Notes: generated by a model not told the origin, from the sequence alone. DNA of 41,594 nt from Alphaproteobacteria bacterium MarineAlpha9_Bin3 (GCA_002937655.1 PTKH01000011.1:1-41594); one strand, 5' to 3'. Positions 1 through 9,299 are shown, counted from the first letter of the stretch. A program made the numbers and translations.

Positions 1-882
1 TTAGATAATGCATTAGCAAAATATTTAGATGAATTGGAGAAACCTCAGGAAATAGATGCACCGCAAGTCTCAGAATCTGATGATCCAGGCGATAGAGGAG
101 GAGAAAATGGAGCTCAGTCTAATGAAAGAGAAAATTTAGAAGAAAAATTAGAAGATATTGCAGAGTTAACAGCTTCTGGTTCTTTAGATGAGGCGCAGGA
201 TCAGCTTGATCAAATGCAAGATATGTCAGAAGGAGTGGATAGAGATGCATTAGGTGAAGCAATGGGAGAACAAGAAACGGATAGCCAACCTATGGCAATG
301 CAACAAATATCTGAAATGATGCAAGAACAAGAAGCTTTAATGGAAGATTCCTTTGAACAGTCTTTGAATGCTGCTCAAGCTGATCAAAAAACACCTGGTT
401 CCGGCCCAGCAAATGCAGGACAAAAACAAGAAACTTTAAGACAGCAGTTAGAAGATGTAATGCATGAGATTAGTGAATCAGATAATCCTGTTCCTGAGGA
501 GTTAGGTAGAGCTGAAAGGTCTATGAGACAAGCACAAAAAGAACTGCAGAGAGGCAGACCAGATAGAGCGCAGGTAGCTCAAGGACGTGCGATAGAGCAA
601 CTTAAGAAAGCAGCTGAAAAAATGGATAAAATGCATTCTGGAAACGGCCCTAGTCAAATGGCAGGAGATAGTAATGGAAATAGTGATAGAGATTCAAGGG
701 ATCCATTAGGAAGAGTTCCTCCAGGGCAAGGTAATTCTCCCGGAGGTGACGTAGGGATTATAATGGAGTCTGATAATACAAAAGCAAAAAAAATTGTGAA
801 ACAACTCTATAAAAAAGCTGAAAATTCTATTAAAGGTTCTATCGAGAGAAATTATGTAGATAGTTTATTAGATTGGTATTAG
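1..882 (+). CDS. DUF4175/TIGR02302 family protein, C-terminal part (5' truncated by window edge)
   Basis: The reading frame is open from base 1, so the gene begins outside the window; the in-frame TTG at 34 is not a likely start. The visible 293 residues are hydrophilic, rich in Gln, Glu, Asp and Met, and largely helical or coiled. They contain a Gly/Pro-rich linker (about codons 235-250) and end in a short basic helix closing with DSLLDWY. This matches the C-terminal half of alphaproteobacterial TIGR02302 (DUF4175) proteins, which as I remember them have N-terminal membrane helices, a long Gln/Glu-rich region and an end like 'DRLLRRF'. The biochemical role of the family is not known to me. 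The next gene is convergent, five bases away. The family call rests on composition and the C-terminal signature, since the membrane part lies outside. Confidence 0.72.
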   Translation, partial: LDNALAKYLDELEKPQEIDAPQVSESDDPGDRGGENGAQSNERENLEEKLEDIAELTASGSLDEAQDQLDQMQDMSEGVDRDALGEAMGEQETDSQPMAMQQISEMMQEQEALMEDSFEQSLNAAQADQKTPGSGPANAGQKQETLRQQLEDVMHEISESDNPVPEELGRAERSMRQAQKELQRGRPDRAQVAQGRAIEQLKKAAEKMDKMHSGNGPSQMAGDSNGNSDRDSRDPLGRVPPGQGNSPGGDVGIIMESDNTKAKKIVKQLYKKAENSIKGSIERNYVDSLLDWY

Positions 883-887
883 TTTAA

Positions 888-1205
888 TTATCTATCAAAT
901 TCCCTTCCAAATAAATTTCCACCTTCAATAGGTATACCAAAACTAATTAAAAGGTCTGATAAAAATTTAGGTATGGGTATTGTATTTCCGTATACGATAA
1001 TGAGGCCTAAATACAAAATTGAAAATGTTATACATAAAGTAATAATCCAAAATACACATAATCCTAAATTAGTAGATAATTCTGCTACATTATCTTGCCT
1101 CCATTTTGCATTACAATAGGAACATTGAACCATTTTTCCTTCAGGAGGTATAAGATTATCTAGTACTTTAAATTTAGTTTCACATTTATTACATATTATA
1201 ATCAA
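888..1205 (-). CDS. MJ0042-type zinc-ribbon membrane protein
   Basis: This is a small protein of 105 residues. The N-terminus carries a zinc ribbon with two CxxC knuckles (CNKC at residues 5-8 and CSYC at 28-31), the arrangement of the MJ0042 finger-like family. A single hydrophobic transmembrane segment follows at about residues 49-72, then a short tail. The start is a TTG at 1205-1203; it places the first knuckle right after MIII, as in relatives, and I see no better ATG. In many alphaproteobacteria a protein of this type sits beside ftsE and ftsX; here the neighbour on the far side is a ydcF-like gene. The function of the family is unknown. A zinc-sensing or redox role would be a guess. 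Confidence 0.8.
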   Translation of the reverse strand: MIIICNKCETKFKVLDNLIPPEGKMVQCSYCNAKWRQDNVAELSTNLGLCVFWIITLCITFSILYLGLIIVYGNTIPIPKFLSDLLISFGIPIEGGNLFGREFDR

Positions 1206-1335
1206 ATTATTTCTCTATACAGTATAAATAATATTTATTTTAATATAGTTTTTCTAATTAATATATTAATCTCTTTAATATTTTATTATGATTCTGATAT
1301 TTTTTTTTATAGATTTAAACTTGTAGAGTATAAAA

Positions 1336-1884
1336 TTGATTAGTAAGAAATTTATAATTTTTATATTTATAGTGATTCTGGCTTATATTATGTCTTTTAT
1401 AAACTTTATTAAGAATTTAGAGAAAGAAAATAGTAATTACACTAAATCTAATAACATTGTTGTAATTACAGGAAACGCGGGTAGATTAAAAGCTGCCGTT
1501 AATTTAATGACTTTAAATAAAGAAGCCAGTTTACTAATCAGCGGTGTTGCTAAAGGCGTTAAATATTCAGAAATAATTAAAAATAATATAATAAATAAAG
1601 AAAAAGTTAAACTTGGGTATAATGCCCAAAGTACTCTTGGTAATGCAGTTGAGACAAAAATTTGGATAAATAAAAATAATATAAAAGACTTTATTTTAAT
1701 AACTGATGATTGGCATATGAAAAGAACATTATTACTTTTTAGAAATTCTATGCCAAATATTAAGATTTTTCCTTATAAATTAAAATCTAGTTCTGAAGAG
1801 TTAAAAGAACGTTTTCTTTTTGAAGAACATTTGAAATATTTAGTATCCCACTTTCAAGTGATTTATTTATGGGCTCTAAATTGA
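1336..1884 (+). CDS. YdcF-like protein (DUF218), membrane anchored
   Basis: The protein has 182 residues, with one N-terminal membrane anchor (about residues 5-25) followed by a DUF218/YdcF-type domain. Visible family features are the early strand VVITGNAGR, a region LLISGVAKG, the segment NAQSTLGNAVETK, and ITDDWHMKRTLLLF, which corresponds to the usual 'vTs.yHm.Ra...f' motif. DUF218 proteins (SanA/ElyC/YdcF group) are linked to envelope integrity or polyisoprenoid metabolism, but the substrate is not settled. The start is a TTG at 1336 with a purine-rich AGAG about eight bases upstream. The stop overlaps the next gene by 16 bases, so the two are almost certainly co-transcribed. It resembles the YdcF protein found downstream of ftsX in many alphaproteobacteria. 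Confidence 0.8.
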   Translation: MISKKFIIFIFIVILAYIMSFINFIKNLEKENSNYTKSNNIVVITGNAGRLKAAVNLMTLNKEASLLISGVAKGVKYSEIIKNNIINKEKVKLGYNAQSTLGNAVETKIWINKNNIKDFILITDDWHMKRTLLLFRNSMPNIKIFPYKLKSSSEELKERFLFEEHLKYLVSHFQVIYLWALN

Positions 1885-2573
1885 TCTTTCTTCGCTCAGT
1901 AATATTTAATTTATTATTTTTGATCATAAGTGCAATTGTAGGTTTAATATTTTTACCTTGCATAATATCAAAATCATTAACTACAAATGTTTCACATAAG
2001 TGGGCAATAATAACTATTTATTTACTAAATAAAATTTGTAAAATTGAAATTGATATAGATAAAACAGAATTAAAAAAATATAATAACAAACAAGTATTAT
2101 TCGCTATTCGCCATGAATCGGTATTAGAAACAATATTGTTTTTAGCATATTTTCCTAATATAAAATATGTGGTGAAAAAGGAACTTTTATATGTTCCTTT
2201 TTATGGCCTATTTGTATGGCGTTCTGGTCATATATTGATTAATAGAAAAGCAAGATCTAAAACTATATTTTTTATGCTAAGGAAAATCAAATTATGTTTG
2301 TCTAAAAAAGAAAGTGTGGTTTTATTTCCCCATGGGACAAGAGTTAAACCTAATACAAATATTGATATTAAATCAGGTATTTATGCAATTTATAAGCATT
2401 TAAATATTCCTATAGTTCCAGTATATATTAATTCAGGTTATGTATGGGACAGAAAAGGTTTAATAAAAAGGCCTGGAAAGGTAAGAATTACACTTTTTGA
2501 TACAATAAAAAGAGGGCATGGTAAGAAAGAGTTCTTAAAAATATTAAATATAAAGTTAAATAAATATATTTAG
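1869..2573 (+). CDS. 1-acyl-sn-glycerol-3-phosphate acyltransferase-like protein (PlsC family)
   Basis: The protein has 234 residues and an N-terminal transmembrane segment (about 10-33). It carries the acyltransferase motifs in order: RHESVLET (residues 81-88, the H-x4-E variant of motif I common in this subgroup), INRKARSK (about 124-131) and FPHGTR (153-158, the variant of FPEGTR). Enzymes of this family transfer an acyl group from acyl-ACP or acyl-CoA to lysophosphatidate at the inner membrane, giving phosphatidate. The start is taken as ATG 1869, inside the end of the ydcF-like gene; a TTG at 1881 is a possible alternative. More than one PlsC paralogue is common in alphaproteobacteria, so this may be an accessory acyltransferase and not the housekeeping one. 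Confidence 0.85.
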   Translation: MGSKLIFLRSVIFNLLFLIISAIVGLIFLPCIISKSLTTNVSHKWAIITIYLLNKICKIEIDIDKTELKKYNNKQVLFAIRHESVLETILFLAYFPNIKYVVKKELLYVPFYGLFVWRSGHILINRKARSKTIFFMLRKIKLCLSKKESVVLFPHGTRVKPNTNIDIKSGIYAIYKHLNIPIVPVYINSGYVWDRKGLIKRPGKVRITLFDTIKRGHGKKEFLKILNIKLNKYI

Positions 2574-2638
2574 TATATACTAATCTTATTTTTATATAAT
2601 TTAGTACAATATTTGTATTAGTTAGAATTGGGTACAAT

Positions 2639-3880
2639 ATGAAAAATATTTTTAAAAACGTTCTAATCTGCTTGGCTGTAATTTTTGCTGGTATATTAAT
2701 TTTCTATATATTTGTTAATTCTCGCCCAATAGCAATGGCTAAAAAAGAAACTACTGATTTACCAATAGTAAATACTTATATGTTATCTTCTATAAAATAT
2801 TTATCTAATATTAAAACTTACGGAGAGATTGTTAGTGAGAGGATATTGAATATTAAATATAGAGATAAAGGTAAGGTCGCTAAAGTTGGTGAAAATATAA
2901 ATAATGGAGCGTATATAAAAGAAGGTGATTTAATATTTAAAATTGATTCTTTTTATATTGAGAATGAAATTAAAGAAAAATTGGCTTCTCAAAAGATTTT
3001 ATATCTCAAGTTAAAAAAAACAAACTTACAGATTGAGGCTTCTGAGTTGAAAAATAAAGAGATAGTTATTCAAAGAGATATAATAAAAAATCAGTTGAAT
3101 AGGAGGACTGCTGTAAAATCAAAAGTGTTTTCAGATAACTCGATAGATGAGCTTAGGTTATCGCTTAGCATTAAAGAGCAAAGTTTAATAGATAACATTG
3201 AATTATTAAAGCTTTTAAATATTGAGTTAGAAACACTTAATTTAGAAATTGATAGATTGCAAACTATAGTCAATAAATTAAAAAATGATCTTTTAGAGAC
3301 TACTGTTATTGCGCCATTTTCTGGGCATTTATCCAATTTAAATATAGAAGTTGGAAAAGAAATATCTAGTAATGATCAATTAGGTATTTTAAGCGATACA
3401 GATAATTTAGAAGTAAAGTTTTTTATAGGAGGAAGTGATTATTATAAACTTAGACAGTTTCAAGATAATGGTTTGAATAATATAGTTGAAATAAAATGGT
3501 TGATAGGTAATAAATTTTATGAGACTAGGGGAAAAATTGTTAGAATAGATGGTGAAGTTAATAAAGAAATTGCGGGCATTAATGTGTATGCTAAGATTCA
3601 AAAATCTTTACCTAAATTACCATTAGGAGCTTTTGTAGAAATTAATTTAAATAGTGATCTTCCCCAAAAAGCTATAAAGGTACCTAGTTCATCTATATTT
3701 AACAATAAATATATTTATCTAGTAAAAGATAGCAGATTAATTCAAGAAGAAATAGTTATCATAAGTGAGGAGCAAGATGGTGTTTTAATTGAGGATAAAA
3801 ATTTATCTGGAAATTATATCACTACAACTCGCTTGAGTAACATGCAAGATAATTTACGAGTTAGCGTAATAAATAAATAA
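2639..3880 (+). CDS. RND efflux system periplasmic adaptor subunit (HlyD/AcrA family)
   Basis: The protein has 413 residues and an N-terminal signal anchor (about residues 7-27). The layout is that of a membrane fusion protein: a first half of the barrel-sandwich/lipoyl domain (GKVAKVGENINNG and IKEGDLIFKID, about residues 80-105), a long alpha-helical hairpin (about 115-220), the returning lipoyl half (TVIAPFSGHLSNLNIEVGKE), a beta-barrel domain, and a membrane-proximal domain near the C-terminus. It would bridge the inner-membrane pump encoded 31 bases downstream to an outer-membrane channel. No channel gene is visible here, so the system probably uses a TolC-type protein from elsewhere. 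The substrate cannot be told from the sequence. Confidence 0.9.
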   Translation: MKNIFKNVLICLAVIFAGILIFYIFVNSRPIAMAKKETTDLPIVNTYMLSSIKYLSNIKTYGEIVSERILNIKYRDKGKVAKVGENINNGAYIKEGDLIFKIDSFYIENEIKEKLASQKILYLKLKKTNLQIEASELKNKEIVIQRDIIKNQLNRRTAVKSKVFSDNSIDELRLSLSIKEQSLIDNIELLKLLNIELETLNLEIDRLQTIVNKLKNDLLETTVIAPFSGHLSNLNIEVGKEISSNDQLGILSDTDNLEVKFFIGGSDYYKLRQFQDNGLNNIVEIKWLIGNKFYETRGKIVRIDGEVNKEIAGINVYAKIQKSLPKLPLGAFVEINLNSDLPQKAIKVPSSSIFNNKYIYLVKDSRLIQEEIVIISEEQDGVLIEDKNLSGNYITTTRLSNMQDNLRVSVINK

Positions 3881-3911
3881 TTTTATAAATATTATATGAA
3901 AGTTACTTAAT

Positions 3912-6900
3912 TTGAATATATTAAATCTTTTTGCAACTCATAAAACTGCTTCTAATGTACTGATGGTAATAATATTATTATTTGGATTGTTAGGGTTACT
4001 AAAAATAAATGTACAGTCTTTACCTGATTTTGGTTTTGACTTAATTACTGTAAGTGTAGATTGGAAAAGTGCTAGCCCGCGAGATGTAGAAAACCAAATT
4101 ATTAAATCTATTGAACCAGAAGTAAGAACAATAGATGGAGTTAGAAAAGTCAACTCTACAGCTAGAGAAGGAGTTGGACAGTTAAGTATTGAATTTGTAA
4201 AAAATACTGATATGCAGAGAGCTTTATCAGATGTTAATTCAGCTATTAGTAGAATTCAAAGTTTACCTGAAGATTCTGAAAAACCTAAAGTAAGAAGAAT
4301 AATTAGATATGAGACCGTTGGAAGAATTCTCTTATATGGAGATATATCTGAGGATCAACTTCGAGATAATGCAAAAAAAGTTCGTGATGATTTACTAAAT
4401 TTAGGAATAGATAAAATCAATATATTAGGAATGAGAGATAAAGAGATCATAATTGCTTTAGAACCTTTATCATTAATGACTTTTAAAAAATCTATGCAAG
4501 ATTTTGCAGATAATATTTTTGCTTTTTCAAAAGATTTTCCAGCAGGTACTATTGAAGATCTAGATACTAGAAAGATAAAATTAACTGGAAATAAAAATAC
4601 AATTGAAGAGTTAAAAGATATATCAATAATTAGCGGAGAATTTGGCGAACAAGTGTATTTGAAAGATATAGCTAATATATATACAAATTATGATAGTGAA
4701 GGACAATATGGGTTAGTAAATAACAAACAAGCTATAAGTCTTGATATAAAAAGAGCAGCTGGTAGAAACTCTTTAAAGATGGCTAAAATATTAGAAAATT
4801 ATGTACGTGATTTTCAACAAAATTCACCAACTAATTTAAATATAAAAATCTATGATTTAAGCGTTCAATCGGTAAGAGACAGAATTAATCTCTTAATAAA
4901 GAATGGCTTAGGAGGTCTAGTCTTAGTAGTAATAATCTTATTTTTATTTTTATCAGGAAGAGTAGCATTTTGGGTAGCATTTGGAATTCCTATTGCTTTA
5001 GCAGGTACTTTAGGAGTGATGTTAGTATCTGGACAGACTATAAATATGGTGAGTTTATTTGCATTAATTATGATGCTTGGTATTATTGTAGATGATGCAA
5101 TTGTGGTCGCCGAATATGCACAAACATGTCACGAAGATGGCGATGATGCATTTATAGCCGCAAAAAAAGGTGCTAGTAAAATGTTTCTGCCTGTTTTTAC
5201 TGCAGCTATAACTACTGTTGCTGCGTTTATACCTATTTTTTTAATTTCGGGTATAATAGGTCAAGTTATTGAAGCTATTCCTTTGGTAGCAATTGCCGTT
5301 TTAATAGCCTCTCTTATAGAATGTTTTCTGATATTACCTGGTCATCTATCACTAGCTTTAAACAAAAAAATAATTAATATTTCAAGCTTTAGAAGTAAGT
5401 TTAATAAACATTTTTTTTATATTAGACAAAAATATTTTCGTAATTGGGTAGGATATGCAACAAAATATAGATATGTTACTTTATCATCTACTCTTTCTAT
5501 TTTAGTAATAGTATTAGGGTTGATGTCTGGAGGAAGAGTATCTTTTGTATTTTTTCCTTCTCCAGAGCCAGATATTATTTATGTTAATTTTAACTTTTCT
5601 CCTGGTTCTTCAAGAGAAAATTCCATATTTATGATTAATGAACTAGAAAGATCATTAAAAATATCTGATTATAACAAAGAGGTAAAAACATATTTTTCTG
5701 TTATTGGAAAATCTCTGGGACTTCCAGGTAGTGTTCAACAGATTCAAGGTCAACATTTAGGTGCAATGGTTGTAGAACTTATAAGTTCAGACAAAAGAGA
5801 TACAGAAATTAGTACTTTGATAAGTTTATGGAAAAAAAATATATTAAAACCAGCGGGTTTAGAAACTATTGCTATATCTTCAAAGAGACAAGGGCCTCCA
5901 GGCAAAGATATAGATATAAGAATTATTCCTAATACTAAAGAGAATGATATTAGACAAACTAAAGAAATTGCAAATGAGGTAAAAAACTTACTAGCTAAAT
6001 ATGAAGGCGTTAGCGATATCTATGATGATTTGCCTTGGGGAAAGGAGGAATTAGTTTTAAAACTTAGGCCACTTGGAAAATCTCTAGGCTTTACTACTGT
6101 TGAAGTTGCAAATCAAATACGTGCTGCTTTTAGGGGAATTATAGTACAAAGGTTTTCTGATGGATCTGAAGAAATAAAAATAAGAATTAGATATGACAAT
6201 AATAGGCTTAAAGAGATTGATTTAAAAAATATGTATATTATGACATCTGCAAAGAACTTTATACCACTAAGTCAAATTATAGAATTAGAATATGAAAAAG
6301 GTTTTTCTATTATTAGAAGAGAAAATGGAAAATCTGAGGTTTCTGTTACTGCTGAACTTGATGAAAAAATTACTGCTCCTTCAACCATATTAAATGCCTT
6401 ATCTAAAGGTCCTTTAGATGAAATTATTACTGATAAAAATCATAGTTGGAGGTTAGCGGGAAGATCAGAGGAGCAAAATGAAACTCTAACAGATATGAAA
6501 ATAGGTACAATTATTGGTTTAATATTAATATTTATAATCTTATCTGGAGTATTTTCTTCATATTTAAGACCTTTGATAGTAATGAGTATAATTCCTTTTG
6601 CTGCATTAGGGTCAATTATAGGTCATTGGCTTACAGGCTTTAATATAACTATTTTATCCTTAGTTGCGCTTCTAGGATTAGCCGGTATTGTTATTAATGA
6701 CTCGATAATTATGGTTTCTACAATTGATAATAAAATAAAAAAAGGAATTGATATAGTTAATGCCGCAATAGAAGGTGCATGTGAAAGGTTTAGAGCAGTA
6801 ATTTTGACTTCTTTGACAACAATATCAGGTTTAATTCCTCTTTTATTTGAGGGCAGTACTCAAGCACAATTTCTTAAACCTATGGCCATTACAATTGTTT

Positions 6901-7013
6901 TTGGTTTAATTGCTACTACTTTTTTAGTATTATTTTTAGTTCCTGCATTAATATTAGTTCAAAATGATTTTACAAAAATTTTTATAAAAATTAAAACTAA
7001 AATATATGAGTAA
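3912..7013 (+). CDS. RND efflux transporter permease (AcrB/MexB superfamily)
   Basis: The protein has 1033 residues, the usual length for an RND pump. It has the duplicated architecture: one N-terminal membrane helix, a large periplasmic domain, a bundle of helices, then the same again. The fourth helix carries the charged pair in GIIVDDAIVVAE (about residue 395), which relays protons in this family. The second half has the matching segment GIVINDSIIMVS, without the Asp pair, as is normal. It forms a trimer in the inner membrane and works with the adaptor encoded upstream. The start is TTG 3912, which gives MNILNLFATHKTASN, the expected beginning just before helix 1. It looks closer to the broad 'efflux RND transporter permease' group than to AcrB itself. 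The substrate is unknown. Confidence 0.93.
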   Translation: MNILNLFATHKTASNVLMVIILLFGLLGLLKINVQSLPDFGFDLITVSVDWKSASPRDVENQIIKSIEPEVRTIDGVRKVNSTAREGVGQLSIEFVKNTDMQRALSDVNSAISRIQSLPEDSEKPKVRRIIRYETVGRILLYGDISEDQLRDNAKKVRDDLLNLGIDKINILGMRDKEIIIALEPLSLMTFKKSMQDFADNIFAFSKDFPAGTIEDLDTRKIKLTGNKNTIEELKDISIISGEFGEQVYLKDIANIYTNYDSEGQYGLVNNKQAISLDIKRAAGRNSLKMAKILENYVRDFQQNSPTNLNIKIYDLSVQSVRDRINLLIKNGLGGLVLVVIILFLFLSGRVAFWVAFGIPIALAGTLGVMLVSGQTINMVSLFALIMMLGIIVDDAIVVAEYAQTCHEDGDDAFIAAKKGASKMFLPVFTAAITTVAAFIPIFLISGIIGQVIEAIPLVAIAVLIASLIECFLILPGHLSLALNKKIINISSFRSKFNKHFFYIRQKYFRNWVGYATKYRYVTLSSTLSILVIVLGLMSGGRVSFVFFPSPEPDIIYVNFNFSPGSSRENSIFMINELERSLKISDYNKEVKTYFSVIGKSLGLPGSVQQIQGQHLGAMVVELISSDKRDTEISTLISLWKKNILKPAGLETIAISSKRQGPPGKDIDIRIIPNTKENDIRQTKEIANEVKNLLAKYEGVSDIYDDLPWGKEELVLKLRPLGKSLGFTTVEVANQIRAAFRGIIVQRFSDGSEEIKIRIRYDNNRLKEIDLKNMYIMTSAKNFIPLSQIIELEYEKGFSIIRRENGKSEVSVTAELDEKITAPSTILNALSKGPLDEIITDKNHSWRLAGRSEEQNETLTDMKIGTIIGLILIFIILSGVFSSYLRPLIVMSIIPFAALGSIIGHWLTGFNITILSLVALLGLAGIVINDSIIMVSTIDNKIKKGIDIVNAAIEGACERFRAVILTSLTTISGLIPLLFEGSTQAQFLKPMAITIVFGLIATTFLVLFLVPALILVQNDFTKIFIKIKTKIYE

Positions 7014-7033
7014 TATTTTAAGGAGATTTAAAA

Positions 7034-7342
7034 TTGTTTATCGTTATAGTAAAATTTAAGATTCCTAAAGGTAAAAATATTTATGATATAAAAGAAAAGT
7101 TTATAGAAACAGCACCTATGTATCAAAATACAAATGGTTTAATTAGAAAAAATTACTTATTAAATGAGGATGAAAATATTGCTGGTGGTGTTTATATTTT
7201 TAATAATTCTAACAATGCTTATACATGGTTTGATGAAGACAGAATTCAGTGGTTAACTGAAAGGTATTCTAATCCTGAAATTTATTATTTTGACTCTCCG
7301 GTGGAAGTTGATAATGAATCAAAAAATATTCATATAAAATAA
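7034..7342 (+). CDS. YdhR-like dimeric alpha/beta-barrel protein (putative monooxygenase family)
   Basis: The product is a cytosolic protein of 102 residues with no signal or membrane segment. The pattern is a beta strand (FIVIVKFKIP), a helix, a strand with GLIRKNYLL, the segment GGVYIFNNSNNAYTWF, and a final helix and strand ending in YFDSPVEV. This resembles E. coli YdhR, which has a similar GGIYLF segment, and the wider antibiotic-biosynthesis-monooxygenase fold. Members form dimers, and for most of them the substrate is unproven. The start is TTG 7034, set by a good AGGAG-type ribosome site at 7020-7025. It follows the RND pump gene by 20 bases on the same strand and is probably read from the same transcript. 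The enzyme activity is not established. Confidence 0.6.
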   Translation: MFIVIVKFKIPKGKNIYDIKEKFIETAPMYQNTNGLIRKNYLLNEDENIAGGVYIFNNSNNAYTWFDEDRIQWLTERYSNPEIYYFDSPVEVDNESKNIHIK

Positions 7343-7360
7343 TAGATTAAAAAGTATTTA

Positions 7361-8803
7361 TTATTTTTTCCAAAAAGAAGGCATTATTAATATTAAAACA
7401 GCTAAGAATTCTAATCTACCAATAATCATGGAGAAAGATAATAACCATTTAGCTTGATCTGGTAAATTGCTAAAGTTACCTAGTGGACCGATTTCATTAC
7501 TTAAACCTGGTCCAACAACAGCAATAGAAGTAGCAGCAGCAGAAAAAGCAGTTAGCATATCTAGTCCCATCCAATATAATAAGCCGGCAATAATAATAAC
7601 TGATAAAATAAATAAAAATATTATAGCTAATATTGATAAAGTCGTTTTGTCATCAATAATTGCTTTAGAGTATGTTACTTTTAGTATTTGGTGAGGTCGA
7701 ATTACTTTTTGTATTTGTTGAAGTATTACTTTAAAAAGAATTTGTATTCTAAATATCTTTATTCCGCCAGTTGTTGAACCTGTACAACCTCCTATAAGCA
7801 TAAATATAAAAAGTAAACTGATCGCAAAACTTCCCCATTCAGAAAAATCTTCTGTAGAGTAACCTGTTCCTGTGATTATAGAAATTACATTAAAGGAAGA
7901 AACACGCAAGGATTCTATAAAATTATAATTCAATTTAAGATTAAGCCAAATCGCTACAATTAGTATAGAAATTAATATGGTTATAAAAAAGCCTCTTACT
8001 TGTTTATCACTAAAAATTAATTTTATATTATGTAAAGATTTAGCGTATATAATAAACGGCAAGCTTGCAGCAATCATTCCTAGAATTATTACTATTTCAA
8101 TTAATAAGCTATCAAAGTGTCCTATAGAATTATTTTTAGTAGAATATCCTCCAGTTGCTATAGTTGTCATAGAATGGCAAATAGAGTCAAATATATCCAT
8201 TCCTGCAAAAGATAATAATGACGCACAAACAAAAGTGAAAATTGTATAAATTATTATTATAGATTTAGCTAAATTGTTAACTCTTTCCTTAAGTTTGTCA
8301 TTTGGTTCTATTTGTTCTGAGAAAAAAAGTTGTAATCCAGTTATATGAAGCAGAGGTAAAGCAGCGACGGCCATAACTATAATCCCTACTCCTCCTAACC
8401 ATTGTAATATTGATCTCCATAATAGGATTCCGTTAGAAGAATTTTCTATATTAACTAATATAGTAGAGCCTGCAGTAGTTATTCCACTTGTAGCCTCAAA
8501 AAAAGCATCAGTATAGCTTAAATTAAGGTTAGATAAATAAATTGGTAGGGCTGAAATTCCAGCTAAAAATATCCATGACATAACACTTAGTAGGAAAGTT
8601 TCCCTGCTTCCTATTTTAGTATTTTTATTCTTAAAAGCTAAAATTATGGTAAAACCCATTAAAAAACTAATTATTCCAGTTGAAGCAAATATACTCCAAT
8701 TTTTATGGTTATTAAATAAGTCAAAAAGAGCGGGAATAATCATCATACACCCGAGAGTGGAAATTAAAAATCCTATAATATATAAAACAGATCTAAAATT
8801 CAT
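7361..8803 (-). CDS. trkH: Trk-type potassium uptake protein TrkH
   Basis: The protein has 480 residues and is polytopic, with about ten to twelve hydrophobic segments. It has the fourfold repeated pore design of the TrkH/KtrB family: selectivity-filter-like segments TSGITTAGST, TIATGGYSTK, ITGTGYSTED and SIAVVGPGLS occur in order along the chain. It should form the membrane channel of a potassium uptake system, gated by the cytosolic NAD-binding subunit TrkA, whose gene is not in this window. The ATG at 8803 begins MNFRSVLYIIG, a sensible first helix. The gene converges on the YdhR-like gene with 18 bases between the two stops. The 70-base gap before apaG suggests either its own promoter or read-through from apaG. 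Confidence 0.93.
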   Translation of the reverse strand: MNFRSVLYIIGFLISTLGCMMIIPALFDLFNNHKNWSIFASTGIISFLMGFTIILAFKNKNTKIGSRETFLLSVMSWIFLAGISALPIYLSNLNLSYTDAFFEATSGITTAGSTILVNIENSSNGILLWRSILQWLGGVGIIVMAVAALPLLHITGLQLFFSEQIEPNDKLKERVNNLAKSIIIIYTIFTFVCASLLSFAGMDIFDSICHSMTTIATGGYSTKNNSIGHFDSLLIEIVIILGMIAASLPFIIYAKSLHNIKLIFSDKQVRGFFITILISILIVAIWLNLKLNYNFIESLRVSSFNVISIITGTGYSTEDFSEWGSFAISLLFIFMLIGGCTGSTTGGIKIFRIQILFKVILQQIQKVIRPHQILKVTYSKAIIDDKTTLSILAIIFLFILSVIIIAGLLYWMGLDMLTAFSAAATSIAVVGPGLSNEIGPLGNFSNLPDQAKWLLSFSMIIGRLEFLAVLILIMPSFWKK

Positions 8804-8873
8804 ATTTAACTCTTATTATTATGATAATTTATAATAAACCTTTTTGAATTTTTAATCAGGTATACTTTTCAAA

Positions 8874-9299
8874 TTAATTTAAAATCACTTTTTTAAATGG
8901 ACTATCTAAAGAAAAAGTTGGAATTATTATTTTTAAAGATTTATTTTGTCCGCAAATCATATTGTATTCTCCTTTCATAAATCCAGAAGGTTTTGATAAA
9001 GGTGTTCCGCTAGAATATTGAAAAGATTTTTTGGGTTCTATGATTGGTTGTAATCCTATTACACCGGAGCCTTTTACTTCTTGTATATGACCAGTTTCAT
9101 CAGTTATTTCCCAATATCTATCAATTAACTGTATAGCTTCATTCCTATTATTTTCAATTAAAATATGATAAGCCCAAACCCATAAATTTTGATTTGTATC
9201 AGATTGTTCATCTAAAAAATTAGTTTTGACACTAACCCTAATATTATCAGTTAAAAGTGAATATGGGTATTTTGTATTGCCTTTAATATATGTTTCCAT
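8874..9299 (-). CDS. apaG: ApaG family protein
   Basis: The protein has 141 residues, in the size range of the family. It has the all-beta ApaG/DUF525 layout: an initial strand with VSVKTNFLDEQS, then VWAYHILIENN, then the conserved DRYWEITDETGHIQEVKGSGVIG stretch (shown here only as DRYWEITDE and VKGSGVIG), then QPIIEPKKSFQYSSG and FMKGEYNM. ApaG folds like a fibronectin type III domain. Mutants in enterobacteria are linked to Co/Mg resistance and to diadenosine tetraphosphate metabolism, but the molecular role is unclear. It is the last gene of a three-gene minus-strand operon (maoC-like, radical SAM, apaG), 11 bases after the radical SAM stop. The start at ATG 9299 is clear. Confidence 0.92.
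   Translation of the reverse strand: METYIKGNTKYPYSLLTDNIRVSVKTNFLDEQSDTNQNLWVWAYHILIENNRNEAIQLIDRYWEITDETGHIQEVKGSGVIGLQPIIEPKKSFQYSSGTPLSKPSGFMKGEYNMICGQNKSLKIIIPTFSLDSPFKKVILN

Noticed and set aside
1206-1335. Possible small gene between the zinc-ribbon and YdcF-like genes
   Set aside because: The 130 bases are almost pure A/T with frequent stops in all frames and no ribosome site; it is most simply a divergent promoter region.
7336-7367. 9-base A/T-only inverted repeat between the YdhR-like and trkH stops, followed by T-runs
   Set aside because: The position suits a bidirectional terminator, but the stem has no G or C and would be weak. It overlaps both stop codons. I could not support it over chance in this composition.
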